Below are positions 44,252 to 53,033 of a stretch of 64,000 nucleotides of DNA, one piece after another. The position numbers and the translations under genes are program-made. Position 1 is the first letter of the stretch; the number at the start of each line of letters is the position of its first letter. Source of the stretch: Streptomyces sp. NBC_00425 (GTDB taxonomy: Bacteria; Actinomycetota; Actinomycetes; Streptomycetales; Streptomycetaceae); the NCBI RefSeq assembly GCF_036030735.1, contig NZ_CP107928.1:2232001-2296000 (forward strand), written 5' to 3'. Under the pieces are notes generated by a model. That model saw nothing but the letters and a program-made list of their open reading frames with translations. It had not been told where the DNA came from and ran no database searches.

Positions 44252-44337
44252 GAGACGTACCTCCTGAGCGGGACGGGGGGATCCGCTCTCTCAGTCGCCG
44301 CCGCGGACAACCCGGTTGCCGGGTCGGGCGGCCGGGT

Positions 44338-45126
44338 TCAGGCGTCCCGCGGGCCCGGGCGGCGCCCCTGCGGCAACCGGCCGGGAAGCGGCTTCTGGAA
44401 CGCTTTCAGGGCGAACACGGGATCCGGGCGAGGCCGGTCCTGGTCGGGCAGGGCCGCAAGGCGAGCGGCGAAACCGTCGGCCAGCGGATGGCCGGGCGGC
44501 AGCGTGACGAACCAGCCGCGGCGCAGGTCGGCGATGGCCCGGCGCGGGCTGCGGCCCTGCCCCCGGCCGGCGAAGCAGGCCTGCCCCGCGGGGACCAGGC
44601 CGGCCTCGACGGCGTACGACTCCACGAGCGCGGCGGCGTCCGAGGCCGGCCGGCGGGGGCGCGAGGCCAGCACGACATCGATGTCGCTGCCCACGTTGTG
44701 CGACGCGCCCTTGTCGACCGTGGTGACGTAGACCCCGCCCGGACGCAGCACCCGGGCACACTCGGCCACGATCCGCCGCGCGTCCGCCGCGTCCTCCACC
44801 AGGTGCAGCAGCCAGACGCTGCTGACGGCGTCGAACCGTCCCGCGCCGAAGGGGAGGCGGCGGGCGTCGGCGAGTACCACCGCCTCCGGCAGCCGGGCGG
44901 CGGCGTGGCCCGCCATGGCCGGGGCCCGGTCCACGCCCGTCACGCGCAGGCCGGCCCGTCCGTCGGCGAGCCGCCGGGTGACGATGCCGGTGCCGCACGC
45001 GACGTCCAGCAGGCTGCGCGCCCCACCCGGCACCAGCCCGAGGACGGCGTCCGCCGCCGCGGCGGCCCGGGGCTCGCCGCCGCGCAGGGTGTCGTAGCGT
45101 TCGGCTTCCTCGTCGTAGTCCAGCAC
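44338..45126 (-). CDS. Class I SAM-dependent methyltransferase
   Basis: 262 residues from GTG behind GAGGGGGGA. LLDVACGTGIVTRRLA is the SAM-binding motif I, followed by VTGVDRAPAMAGHAA, the acidic LADARRLPFGAGRFDAVSS and CARVLRPGGVYVTTVDKG, a UbiE/COQ5-like layout. An Arg/Pro-rich tail closes the protein. Substrate unknown. It starts 29 bases after the pterin dehydratase gene on the same strand, so they probably share a message. Confidence 0.85.
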   Translation of the reverse strand: MLDYDEEAERYDTLRGGEPRAAAAADAVLGLVPGGARSLLDVACGTGIVTRRLADGRAGLRVTGVDRAPAMAGHAAARLPEAVVLADARRLPFGAGRFDAVSSVWLLHLVEDAADARRIVAECARVLRPGGVYVTTVDKGASHNVGSDIDVVLASRPRRPASDAAALVESYAVEAGLVPAGQACFAGRGQGRSPRRAIADLRRGWFVTLPPGHPLADGFAARLAALPDQDRPRPDPVFALKAFQKPLPGRLPQGRRPGPRDA

Positions 45127-45155
45127 CGCCCGTCCCCCCTCGCCCGCCGCGCGGG

Positions 45156-45458
45156 TCAGCGCGCCCCGTGCGCGGGGGCCACGGCCTCCACACGGCGGGC
45201 GAGCTCGACGTCCAGACCGGTGACGGCGCCGCCCGCGCTGTGGGTGTGCACGCTGAGCGACACGGTGTTGTAGCCGAGGGTGAGCTCGGAGTGGTGGTTG
45301 AGCTCCTCCTGGATCTGCGCGACATGGATGACCAGGGAGGTCGCGGCGAAGTGCGAGTCGAGCCGGTAGGCGCGGGTGAGGCGGCCGCCGTCCAGGGACC
45401 AGCCGGGCAGCTCGCCCAGACGCTCCTCGATCTCGCTCCGCGACAGCGGTTCGGCCAT
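45156..45458 (-). CDS. Pterin-4a-carbinolamine dehydratase
   Basis: 100 residues. The active-site signature is present: EELNHHSELTLGYNTVSLSV followed by HTHSAGGAVTGLD, with the paired histidines and the late His and Asp of the PCD family. It dehydrates 4a-hydroxytetrahydrobiopterin, recycling the cofactor of aromatic amino acid hydroxylases; bacterial members are also linked to molybdopterin. No hydroxylase is nearby. Likely in operon with the methyltransferase gene that follows. Confidence 0.9.
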   Translation of the reverse strand: MAEPLSRSEIEERLGELPGWSLDGGRLTRAYRLDSHFAATSLVIHVAQIQEELNHHSELTLGYNTVSLSVHTHSAGGAVTGLDVELARRVEAVAPAHGAR

Positions 45459-45702
45459 GACCGGCTCCCTTCGTGGGTGTCGCTACCCGTCCAGCGTGCC
45501 ACAGGAACGCCGGGACGGCCCTGGTCAGCAGGGCCGTGCGGTGCGTACGACGATCCGGGGAGGCCCTCGCCGCCCCGGGCCGGCTCACCGCCCGCCGTCA
45601 GGCACCGGCCTCGGTGCGGTCGGGGCGCTGTCGGACAACGGACGGATGCGTGACCACCCGGCGCGCGACTGCCTCGGGGCTGAGTGAACTACGGTCGTAG
45701 GC

Positions 45703-46560
45703 ATGACCGTTGTAGCGATGGGCACGGAATCCGCCCCCGCCGGACCCTCCGGACCCGCCACCCCCTCCGATCCCGGCGACCTGGGCGTGGGCCCGCTGCT
45801 GCGGGCCTGGCGGGAACGGCGGCGGATGAGTCAGCTGGAGCTGGCGCTGCGCGCCGACTCCTCGGCCCGGCACGTCAGCTTCGTCGAGACGGGTCGCTCG
45901 CGGCCGAGCGAGGACATGGTGCTGCGGCTCGCCGAGCGGCTCGACGTGCCCGTGCGCGAGCGCAACGCCCTTCTCCTGGCGGCCGGTTACGCACCGCGGT
46001 TCCCGCAGACCCCGCTCGACGACCCGACGCTGGACGCGCTGCGCTCGGGCCTGGAGCGGCTGCTCCAGGGCTACGAGCCGTACCCGGCGCTGGTCATGGA
46101 CGCCCGCTACGACGTGGTGGCGGCCAATCGGGGCATCACGATGCTGCTGGAGGGCGTCCCGGAATCCCTGCTGACGCCGCCGCTCAACGCGATGCGGCTC
46201 ACCCTCCACCCGCAGGGTCTCGCACCTCGCATCCGCAATCTGCCCGAGTGGCGCGGTCACCTGCTCGCGCAGATGGAACGCCAGATCGCCCTGTACCGCT
46301 CGAATCCGCTGCGGGAGCTGTACGAGGAGGTGGCCGCCTATCCGGTCGCGCACACCGGGCCGGCCGGCGAACCGAGCGAGCCCGTCCCGTACTTCGCGCT
46401 GCCGATGCGGATCGAGCACGAGGGGCGGGTCCTCTCCTTCATCTCGTCGGTCGCCACCTTCAACACCCCCATGGACGTGACGGTCGCCGAACTCGCCATC
46501 GAGACGTTCCTGCCGGCCGACCCCGCGACAGCCAAGTACCTGCGTGACCTGACCGGCTGA
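45703..46560 (+). CDS. XRE-family regulator with MmyB-like ligand domain
   Basis: 285 residues. After about 25 Pro/Ala/Ser-rich residues comes a helix-turn-helix (LLRAWRERRRMSQLELALRA ... RHVSFVETGRSRPSEDMVLRL), then an MmyB-type PAS-like domain starting LVMDARYDVVAANRGITMLL and including LPEWRGHLLAQMERQ and AELAIETFLPAD. MmyB domains bind fatty-acid-like ligands in Streptomyces antibiotic regulators. The target is unknown; the divergent pterin dehydratase operon is one candidate. Confidence 0.9.
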   Translation: MTVVAMGTESAPAGPSGPATPSDPGDLGVGPLLRAWRERRRMSQLELALRADSSARHVSFVETGRSRPSEDMVLRLAERLDVPVRERNALLLAAGYAPRFPQTPLDDPTLDALRSGLERLLQGYEPYPALVMDARYDVVAANRGITMLLEGVPESLLTPPLNAMRLTLHPQGLAPRIRNLPEWRGHLLAQMERQIALYRSNPLRELYEEVAAYPVAHTGPAGEPSEPVPYFALPMRIEHEGRVLSFISSVATFNTPMDVTVAELAIETFLPADPATAKYLRDLTG

Positions 46561-46672
46561 CGTCAGGTCGGCCGGGGCGGACCGGGTGAATGCACCGCTC
46601 CGCTGTCCGTGAGATCGGGGCCGGGACGTGACACACTGGCCCGCGTGCCTCGACACGCAGGGGAGACGTGGG

Positions 46673-47536
46673 GTGAGTGAGAGACGGCCCGCGCCCACGG
46701 TGGGCCAGGTGGTACTCGGCAGACGGCTGCAGGAACTGCGCGAGGCGGCCGGCCTCAGCCGCGACGAGGCCGCCCGTGCCCTGCGCGTCGCCCCGGCGAC
46801 CGTACGGCGCATGGAGACGGCCGACGTCGCGCTGAAGGTGCCGTACGTGCAGGTCCTCCTGGAGGCGTACGGGGTCCCCCGGGACGAGGCGGAGGGGTTC
46901 GTCTCGCTCACCGAGGAGGCGAACCGGCCCGGCTGGTGGCAGCGCTACCACGACGTCCTGCCGGAGTGGTTCAGCCTGTACGTGAGCCTGGAGGGCGCCG
47001 CACGGCTGATCCGCACGTACGAGCCGCACTTCGTGCCCGGGCTGCTGCAGACGGAGGCCTACGCGACGGCGGTGCTGGAGGCGGGGACCGTCGGGCGCAC
47101 CACGCCGGACTCCCTCGAACGGCACGTGGCCCTGCGCATGGCGCGCCAGCGGCTGCTGGAGAGCGCCGACCCGCCCCGCCTGTGGGTGGTGATGGACGAG
47201 ACGGTGCTGCGCCGGCCGGTGAGCGTCGACGCCGCCGTGATGACCGAACAGCTGGACAAGCTGGTGGAGTTCGCCGAGCGGGACCGGGTCACTCTGCAGG
47301 TCTCCGAGTTCGCGGCGGGTCCGCACCCCGGGACGTCCGCGCCGTTCTCGCTGTTCCGTTTCGGCGAGCCCGAGCTGCCCGACATGGTCGTCACCGAGTA
47401 TCTGACCGGCGCGCTCTACCTCGACGTCCGCAAGGAGGTCTCCGCCCACCTGGAGGTCCTCGACCACATGACGACGCACGCCGCGTCCGCGGAGCACACC
47501 AAGCAGATCCTGCGGGACGCCCGCGACGGCGTCTGA
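46673..47536 (+). CDS. XRE-family regulator with DUF5753 domain
   Basis: 287 residues from GTG behind GGGGAG. N-terminal helix-turn-helix (LGRRLQELREAAGLSRDEAA ... TVRRMETAD), then a DUF5753 domain with EEANRPGWWQRYHDVLPEWF, YEPHFVPGLLQTEAYA, MDETVLRRPV, and the closing PFSLFRFGEPELPDMVVTEY. In Streptomyces these regulators (BldB/WhiJ-associated type) usually stand next to a small DUF397 protein that acts as antagonist. No DUF397 gene is visible here; the next gene on the same strand is the beta-helix protein. Confidence 0.9.
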   Translation: MSERRPAPTVGQVVLGRRLQELREAAGLSRDEAARALRVAPATVRRMETADVALKVPYVQVLLEAYGVPRDEAEGFVSLTEEANRPGWWQRYHDVLPEWFSLYVSLEGAARLIRTYEPHFVPGLLQTEAYATAVLEAGTVGRTTPDSLERHVALRMARQRLLESADPPRLWVVMDETVLRRPVSVDAAVMTEQLDKLVEFAERDRVTLQVSEFAAGPHPGTSAPFSLFRFGEPELPDMVVTEYLTGALYLDVRKEVSAHLEVLDHMTTHAASAEHTKQILRDARDGV

Positions 47537-47748
47537 CCCCGGCCGGAGCCCCACGCCGACCTGCGCGCCGGCCCCGGACGGCAGCGGAATCCGGCCGGGG
47601 GCGGGGCGTTGCGACAGGTTCCGTGAAGGCCTCTCGGCGCACACCCGGCACGGCAGTCCCGCTCGGGTAGCATCGGCGACGGGCAGTCGACAGTGCCGCG
47701 CGGGCGGTCGACGGTGATGTGCGGACAGGCGCTTCGGGGGAGGCGGAC

Positions 47749-49503
47749 ATGGTCAGGAAGTACGTCGTCTCCCCGGGCGGCGGCCGCGGCGCGCATCCCG
47801 ACATCGGGTCCGCTCTGCGGGCGGCGGCCGCACGCGGGCGCGCCGCGCGGATCGAGATCGCGCCCGGCCGGTACGAGGAGCAGCTCACGGTCCACGGCGA
47901 GGTCGAGCTGGTGGCGGCCGGCGAACCCGGCTCCGTGCTGGTGGGCCGGCCGCGAGGCACCGTGCTCACCGCCCTCGGGTCGGTCGTGGTCCGCGGCCTC
48001 GTGCTGACCGGCCGGGACGCCGACGCCGGAGTCGTCCACTGCGGAACCGGTTTCCTCACCCTCGACCGGGCGCAGGTGCGGGCGCACCACGGGGTGTGCG
48101 TGCACGTGTCGCCGGGGGCCTCCGCGACCCTGACGGACAGCGCGTTCCGGTTCGGCCGGACCGTGTTCGCCGGCGGCACCGGACTCGTCGAGCGGTGCCG
48201 GTTCGCCGACGCGGCCGACAACGCGGTCGCGGCGGTCGAGAGCGCCCGGCTCACCCTCCGGGACAGCCGGATCGACGGCGCCGGGATCCACGGCGTGCGC
48301 GTCAGCGACTCCTGGGCGCAGCTCACCGGGTGCGAGATCACCGGCACCGCGCGGACGGCGGTGATCGCCGACGCGCAGGCGGAGTTGACCGTCCAGGGCT
48401 GCCGGATCGAGGGTGTGCACGGGGCTGCGCTCGAGTTCGTCGAGCAGTCCCGGGGCGCCGTCCTGGACACCCGGGTCGTCGACGCCGAGAACGGGATCGT
48501 GGTGGCGAGCGGCGCCGACCCTCAGGTGCGGGGCTGTGTGTTCACCGGGTGCCGCGACACGGGCATCCACGTCCAGGACGCGGGCCGTGGCGCCTTCGAG
48601 GACTGCGAGGTCGTCGACGCGGGCAACGTCGCCGTGCTGTCGACGCACGGCGGCGCTCCGCGGGTGAGCGGCTGCCGCGTCTCGGGCGGCAATGTGGGCA
48701 TCGCCGTCACCGACCGCGCCCGAGGCCGGTTCACCGGCTGCCATGTGCAGGATCTGACCGGCGTCGGACTGCGGGTGTGGGACGAGAGCAAGGCCGTGTT
48801 CGAGGACGTCCGTGTCGAGCGCTGCCCGTTCGGTCTGGACACCAAGGGCAACGGCGGCACCACGGCCGAGCTCACCGGCGTGTCCTTCGGTGACTTCGAC
48901 ATGATCGCCGTGGCCGCCGTCGGCCAGTCCCGGGTGACGCTCAGGGGGGCCACGGCCGAGCGCGGACTGCTGGGCTTCGGCGCGGGCGAGGAGGCCCAAC
49001 TGCACCTGCACGACTGCACCGTCACCGGGGTGGAGAGCGGTGGGGCCCTGGTGTTCGGCACGGCGCGGCTCGTCGCCCGCAACCTCACGGTGAAGGGTGC
49101 GCAGTCGTTCGGGCTGTGCGGGACGGGCTCCGCGTATCTGGACGTCGCCGGCAGCCGCTTCGAGGACTGTGCGGCCGCGGGCGTGCGCTGCGACGAGGAG
49201 TGCGGCGGCCGGCTGGTGGACTGTTCCGTGACCGGGACGTCGAGGACGGCGGTGCAGCACAACGGGCTCGTCCAGCTGGTCTCGTTGCGCACGACGCTGC
49301 CGGTCAAGGAGATCACCGAGCCCGCCCCGCCGCCGACGATCGTGAACAACTACCACGGCCCCGTGTTCGTGGAGGCAGTCCACAGTGCCCAGTTGGCGTG
49401 GGGCAACACCAACGTCGTCCAGCAGCAGACACACGCCCCGGCGTCCCCCACCTCGACCCCCGTACCCCCCGATCCCACCGACCCGGACGGAGCCAGCCGG
49501 TGA
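47749..49503 (+). CDS. Right-handed beta-helix protein ending in a short N/Q-rich motif
   Basis: 584 residues, ATG behind GGGGGAGGCG; no signal peptide, so likely cytoplasmic. From about 30 to 525 it is a run of parallel beta-helix coils of 22-24 residues with recurring patterns such as VRGLVLTGRDADAGV, LTGCEITGTARTAVI, VRGCVFTGCRDTGIHV and FEDCEVVDAGNVAVL, like pectate-lyase-fold NosD/DUF repeats. No acid catalytic site typical of lyases is evident. At about 533-560 lies a motif NNYHGPVF ... AQLAWGN, then QQQ and a Pro/Thr-rich tail. A copy of the motif opens the next gene, which overlaps by four bases. It may act as a sensor or scaffold. Confidence 0.85.
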   Translation: MVRKYVVSPGGGRGAHPDIGSALRAAAARGRAARIEIAPGRYEEQLTVHGEVELVAAGEPGSVLVGRPRGTVLTALGSVVVRGLVLTGRDADAGVVHCGTGFLTLDRAQVRAHHGVCVHVSPGASATLTDSAFRFGRTVFAGGTGLVERCRFADAADNAVAAVESARLTLRDSRIDGAGIHGVRVSDSWAQLTGCEITGTARTAVIADAQAELTVQGCRIEGVHGAALEFVEQSRGAVLDTRVVDAENGIVVASGADPQVRGCVFTGCRDTGIHVQDAGRGAFEDCEVVDAGNVAVLSTHGGAPRVSGCRVSGGNVGIAVTDRARGRFTGCHVQDLTGVGLRVWDESKAVFEDVRVERCPFGLDTKGNGGTTAELTGVSFGDFDMIAVAAVGQSRVTLRGATAERGLLGFGAGEEAQLHLHDCTVTGVESGGALVFGTARLVARNLTVKGAQSFGLCGTGSAYLDVAGSRFEDCAAAGVRCDEECGGRLVDCSVTGTSRTAVQHNGLVQLVSLRTTLPVKEITEPAPPPTIVNNYHGPVFVEAVHSAQLAWGNTNVVQQQTHAPASPTSTPVPPDPTDPDGASR

Positions 49504-49946
49504 ACGACCCGAACGTGCCGAACGTGTCGAACGATGCGAACGATCCGCAGCAGGTGAACCATTACGAAGGACCGGTGTTCAACAAGGGTGTCTCGAACGC
49601 CCAGTTGGCCTGGAACAACGGGACGGTCACCCAGAACCAGCAGATCAACGACGGCTCGGTCGCGCCGGGTTACGAGGCGCTCGCGGCGCTGGTGACCGAT
49701 CTGCTCCGCCAGCTGCCCGGGTCGGGCCTCGCCGACCGCGATCGTGCGGACGCCGCGACGGCGGCCGAGGAGGTCATCGCGGAGATCACCGGCTCGGACT
49801 CCCCCGAGCCCGGCCGCGTCCGCCGTGCGGTCACCATGCTCAAGGGCGCTCTGGCCCCGGTGGCGACCGGTCTGGCGGCGGGAACGGCGGTGGGAGCGCA
49901 GGAGTGGGCCCAGTCGGCGATCAGGGGTCTGACCGGCCTCGTCTGA
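49500..49946 (+). CDS. Small motif-bearing helical protein, candidate effector partner of the beta-helix protein
   Basis: 148 residues, GTG overlapping the upstream stop (GTGA), so translation is coupled. Layout: an Asn/Pro repeat (NDPNVPNVSNDANDPQ), the motif NHYEGPVF ... AQLAWNN ... TQNQQ at 20-48, then a helical part (GYEALAALVTDLLRQLPG, ADAATAAEEVIAEI, GRVRRAVTMLKGAL) that ends in a Gly/Ala-rich amphipathic helix (APVATGLAAGTAVGAQEWAQ). No enzyme motif and no signal peptide. The last helix could insert in or lie on membranes. Function unknown; an amyloid-triggered membrane effector is my working guess. Confidence 0.8.
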   Translation: MNDPNVPNVSNDANDPQQVNHYEGPVFNKGVSNAQLAWNNGTVTQNQQINDGSVAPGYEALAALVTDLLRQLPGSGLADRDRADAATAAEEVIAEITGSDSPEPGRVRRAVTMLKGALAPVATGLAAGTAVGAQEWAQSAIRGLTGLV

Positions 49947-50058
49947 CCGGCCTGGTCCGAACGGCCGCGTCCGAACGGCGAGGCGAGTGGGTCCGCCCGG
50001 GCCGGGCGCGCGGACCGTCCGTCGGGAGCGGCCCGGCGTGCCCGGCGAGGGCGGCCGG

Positions 50059-50487
50059 TCAGGCGAGCTTGGCCGACAGCGTGATCGGGACGGCCTTCAG
50101 GGCCTGGCTGACGGGGCAGTTGACCTTGGCCTGCTCGGCGGCGGCGAGGAAGCCGTCCTCGTCGAGGCCGGGCACCGTGCCCTCCACGGTCAGGTGGATG
50201 CCGGTGATGCCCTCACCCGGCTGGAAGGTCACGTCGGCCGAGGTGACGAGCTTGGCGGGCGGCGTGCCCGCACCGGCCAGAGCGTGCGAGAAGGCCATGG
50301 AGAAGCAGCTGGAGTGGGCTGCCGCGATCAGCTCCTCGGGGCTGGTCTTGCCGTTCGCCTCCTGGGTACGGGCGGCCCACGTCACGGGCTGCTGGTCGAT
50401 GGCGCCGGAGGAGTCGAAGGTCACGACCCCGTTGCCCTCGAGCAGGTTGCCTTCCCAGACGGTGTGTGCGGAGCGCGTGGTGGCCAC
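50059..50487 (-). CDS. OsmC-family peroxiredoxin
   Basis: 142 residues from GTG behind AAGGAAG. The two redox cysteines are Cys61 in AAHSSCFSMAF and Cys124 in KVNCPVSQAL; the EELIAAAHSSC segment with its Glu is the OsmC active site. These enzymes reduce organic hydroperoxides with lipoylated or thiol partners. The sequence is of the OsmC rather than Ohr type. Stand-alone gene; its expression signal is not visible. Confidence 0.9.
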   Translation of the reverse strand: MATTRSAHTVWEGNLLEGNGVVTFDSSGAIDQQPVTWAARTQEANGKTSPEELIAAAHSSCFSMAFSHALAGAGTPPAKLVTSADVTFQPGEGITGIHLTVEGTVPGLDEDGFLAAAEQAKVNCPVSQALKAVPITLSAKLA

Positions 50488-50824
50488 GGTTCTTCCTTTC
50501 GCATGGGGATCCCGGTGGACGGGATTGCGTACCCCCATCCGATCACACTCCGCCGCACCGCACCCGGAACATCCGCCCTCGCGCCCTGAACGGCGGCCGT
50601 CGGCCCGGCGGCACGGGGGAGGCGTGCTCGCGCCGCACCCGCAGGACGTCGCGGCAGCCGCCGGAGACCACCGTCAGGGGCGCGCCGGGAGGGCGGCGAA
50701 CTCCCCGGGGGCGGTGAGGACATTCCGGTCCCCGCGGGGAAGCGAGGGATGCGCGGGTGGGCGGGACGGCGAACGGCCCCGCACGCACGGTGTGATCCCG
50801 CGCGCTCGCCTGCGCAGCCGGTTC
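50488..50824. other. Intergenic region upstream of osmC
   Basis: 337 bases with the osmC promoter side and GC-rich filler. Short open frames here have no ribosome site or recognisable protein. Nothing else seen. Confidence 0.6.
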
Positions 50825-53008
50825 TCAGGCGGCGCGTTCCTCCCGGGCGGGCTCCTCGGGCGCCGTCTTCAGCGGGACCTGGGGGCCGTCGGACTCGCGC
50901 AGCCAGCGGCGCAGGACGCGGTGCACGTGTTCCGCGCCGACGAGTTCCGCGCCGTCCACGGCCGGCGCGGACAGCGCCAGCGGGGACAGCAGGAACGGCC
51001 GGGCCTGGGCGCCGCCGAGGCCGCCGTGCGAGCCGATCTGCTCCTCGAAGGCGAGGACCTCGCCGTCGGCCGGGTCGTGGCTGGAGTTGACCATGATGTC
51101 GGCGGTGTGCGGGAAGGTGTGGGTGCGGCGCACGGCGTCGGCCGCGCCGGGCCCGAACGCGGCCAGCGGACCGGGGTTCTCGTCGAGCCGGTCGAGGGGG
51201 ATCTGCGCGCCGTGCGCGCCGAGGACGACGCCGCCGTGCTCCTCGCTGCGCACCAGCAGGAAGCCGACGCCGGGATGGTCGGCGAGGGTGGACAGCAACG
51301 CGGGGTGACGGGCGTCGATCTCCTCCTTGCTCATCCGGTGCGGGACGTCGGGGAAGGAGATCAGGCCGAGGTTGCCGGAGGCCAGCACGACCGGCTCCGA
51401 ACGGCGGCCGGCCGGCTCGCGGTCCCCGGCCGTCTTCTCCACGGGGCGCCGCAGCGCCGCGCGGACGGCCGCGCGGGCCTCGGCGCCGCTGTGGGTGCGT
51501 TCCGCCCTGCGCGGCACGGGCAGTCCGCAGCCGGCCCGCACCAGGTCGGCGAGGGTGAGGCCGTAGCGGGTGTGAAACGTCTCGCCGGGGCTCTGGCCGT
51601 GGTCGGAGAGGACGACGATCCGGTAGGGGCGGGGGGCGTGCTCGGCGACGGTCTCGATCAGCGCGAGCGCCCGGTCGAGCCGGCCGAGGACCTGCTCGGT
51701 GTCCCGGCCGAGCGGCCCGGAGTGGTGCGCGACCTCGTCGTACGCCACCAGGTCGGCGTAGACGGCGGTGCGCCCGGCGAGCATGTCGCCCATCACGGCG
51801 GCCACCACGACGTCGCGTTCGACGACGGTCGCGAAGGCGCGGACGAGGGGGTAGAGGCCGCCGCGGCCGACGCGCGGGCGGTCGCCGCGCAGCCGGGCGC
51901 GGGTGGACTGGCCGATCTCGCGGACGACCTCGGCGACGAACGACAGGGCGGTGCGCACGGCGTTGGCCGGGTCGCTGAAGTAGGCGAAGTACCCGGCCCG
52001 CGAGCGGGTCTCGCGGCTGCGCCGGCGGGTGGCTATGGACAGCACGAGCGCCTGCTCGTCGGCGCCGCCGCTGAACAGGTTGCCGCGGCTGGCGCCGTCG
52101 GCCGACAGCAGTCCGCCGTCACCGGTGCGTTCGACCGCGCGACGCTGGAGCTCCGCGGCGCTGGTCGGACGGTTGCAGACCATCACCTCCCCGGTGTCCT
52201 TCTCGTACCAGCGGAAGGCGGGCACGTCGTGGTTGCTGCCGTGCAGGATGCCGAGCTGGCTGGCGCCGGTCTGGCTGGACCAGTCGGTGCGCCACAGGGT
52301 GAGGCGGTGCGTGGCCCGCGCGGCGCTCCCCGGTACGCCGGGGCCGCCTTCGGCGGGCGCGTCGCCCAGCCACCGGGCGACGGTCGGCATCAGCCCCTTG
52401 CCCGCGGCCGCGACCAGCACGTCGTGGCCCACGCCGTCGAACTGCAGGAAGACCGTGCCGTGGGTGGCGGGGCAGACGGGGCCGCCCCTGCGCCGGCGGT
52501 CGGCGAGGCGGTACAGGCGGCGGCGGTAGGCGTCGTCGTCGCGGACGGCCAGCGCTGCGCCCGTCGCGGAGGCGACGGCGGACATCACGGCGGCGACGAT
52601 GACGGCGGTCTCGGGGGCCGCCTCGCTCTGCCCGGAGGGGTTCAGCCGCAGGGCGAGGAGGAGGAGCGAGCCGTTGAGGAAGAACACCAGCAGGCCGAGG
52701 ACCAGCGCCGGCACGAGCAGCAGGAGGCGGACGAGCAGAGGCCAGACCAGCGCGGACAGCACGCCGAAGACGCCCGCGCCGACGGCGGCGGTCATGGCGA
52801 TGGTGGTGGCGCTGTCGCCGTCGGGCGACTGCAGCCGGAAGTCCGGCAGGATCCCCGCCAGCACGAGCATCGTCAGCGTGGAGACGGCCCACACCGCGAC
52901 GCTCCGCCCGGCCTGACTGACGGCCCGCCGCCATCGCACCCCACGCACGCCCCGCACACCTCGCGTTCCGGCCCCGACGCCCGTGGGAGCCGTCTTCCAC
53001 CCTGCCAT
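50825..53008 (-). CDS. Membrane phosphodiesterase: holin-like domain fused to type I phosphodiesterase
   Basis: 727 residues. Positions about 35-165 form four membrane helices with the phage-holin superfamily IV look (VWAVSTLTMLVLAGILPDF, LVWPLLVRLLLLVPALVLGL, LVFFLNGSLLLLALRL). From about 185 comes an alkaline-phosphatase-superfamily domain: FLQFDGVGHDVLVAA (metal Asp), ATHRLTLWRTDWSSQTGASQ with the nucleophile Thr/Ser region, YDEVAHHSGPLG and VVLSDHGQSPGETF with the metal Asp/His. It probably cleaves a phosphodiester at the membrane surface. Substrate unknown; the fusion is common in Streptomyces. A GVRGVRGVR repeat lies near the start. Confidence 0.85.
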   Translation of the reverse strand: MAGWKTAPTGVGAGTRGVRGVRGVRWRRAVSQAGRSVAVWAVSTLTMLVLAGILPDFRLQSPDGDSATTIAMTAAVGAGVFGVLSALVWPLLVRLLLLVPALVLGLLVFFLNGSLLLLALRLNPSGQSEAAPETAVIVAAVMSAVASATGAALAVRDDDAYRRRLYRLADRRRRGGPVCPATHGTVFLQFDGVGHDVLVAAAGKGLMPTVARWLGDAPAEGGPGVPGSAARATHRLTLWRTDWSSQTGASQLGILHGSNHDVPAFRWYEKDTGEVMVCNRPTSAAELQRRAVERTGDGGLLSADGASRGNLFSGGADEQALVLSIATRRRSRETRSRAGYFAYFSDPANAVRTALSFVAEVVREIGQSTRARLRGDRPRVGRGGLYPLVRAFATVVERDVVVAAVMGDMLAGRTAVYADLVAYDEVAHHSGPLGRDTEQVLGRLDRALALIETVAEHAPRPYRIVVLSDHGQSPGETFHTRYGLTLADLVRAGCGLPVPRRAERTHSGAEARAAVRAALRRPVEKTAGDREPAGRRSEPVVLASGNLGLISFPDVPHRMSKEEIDARHPALLSTLADHPGVGFLLVRSEEHGGVVLGAHGAQIPLDRLDENPGPLAAFGPGAADAVRRTHTFPHTADIMVNSSHDPADGEVLAFEEQIGSHGGLGGAQARPFLLSPLALSAPAVDGAELVGAEHVHRVLRRWLRESDGPQVPLKTAPEEPAREERAA

Positions 53009-53033
53009 ACCGCGGCGGAGGGCACCCCGGGGA

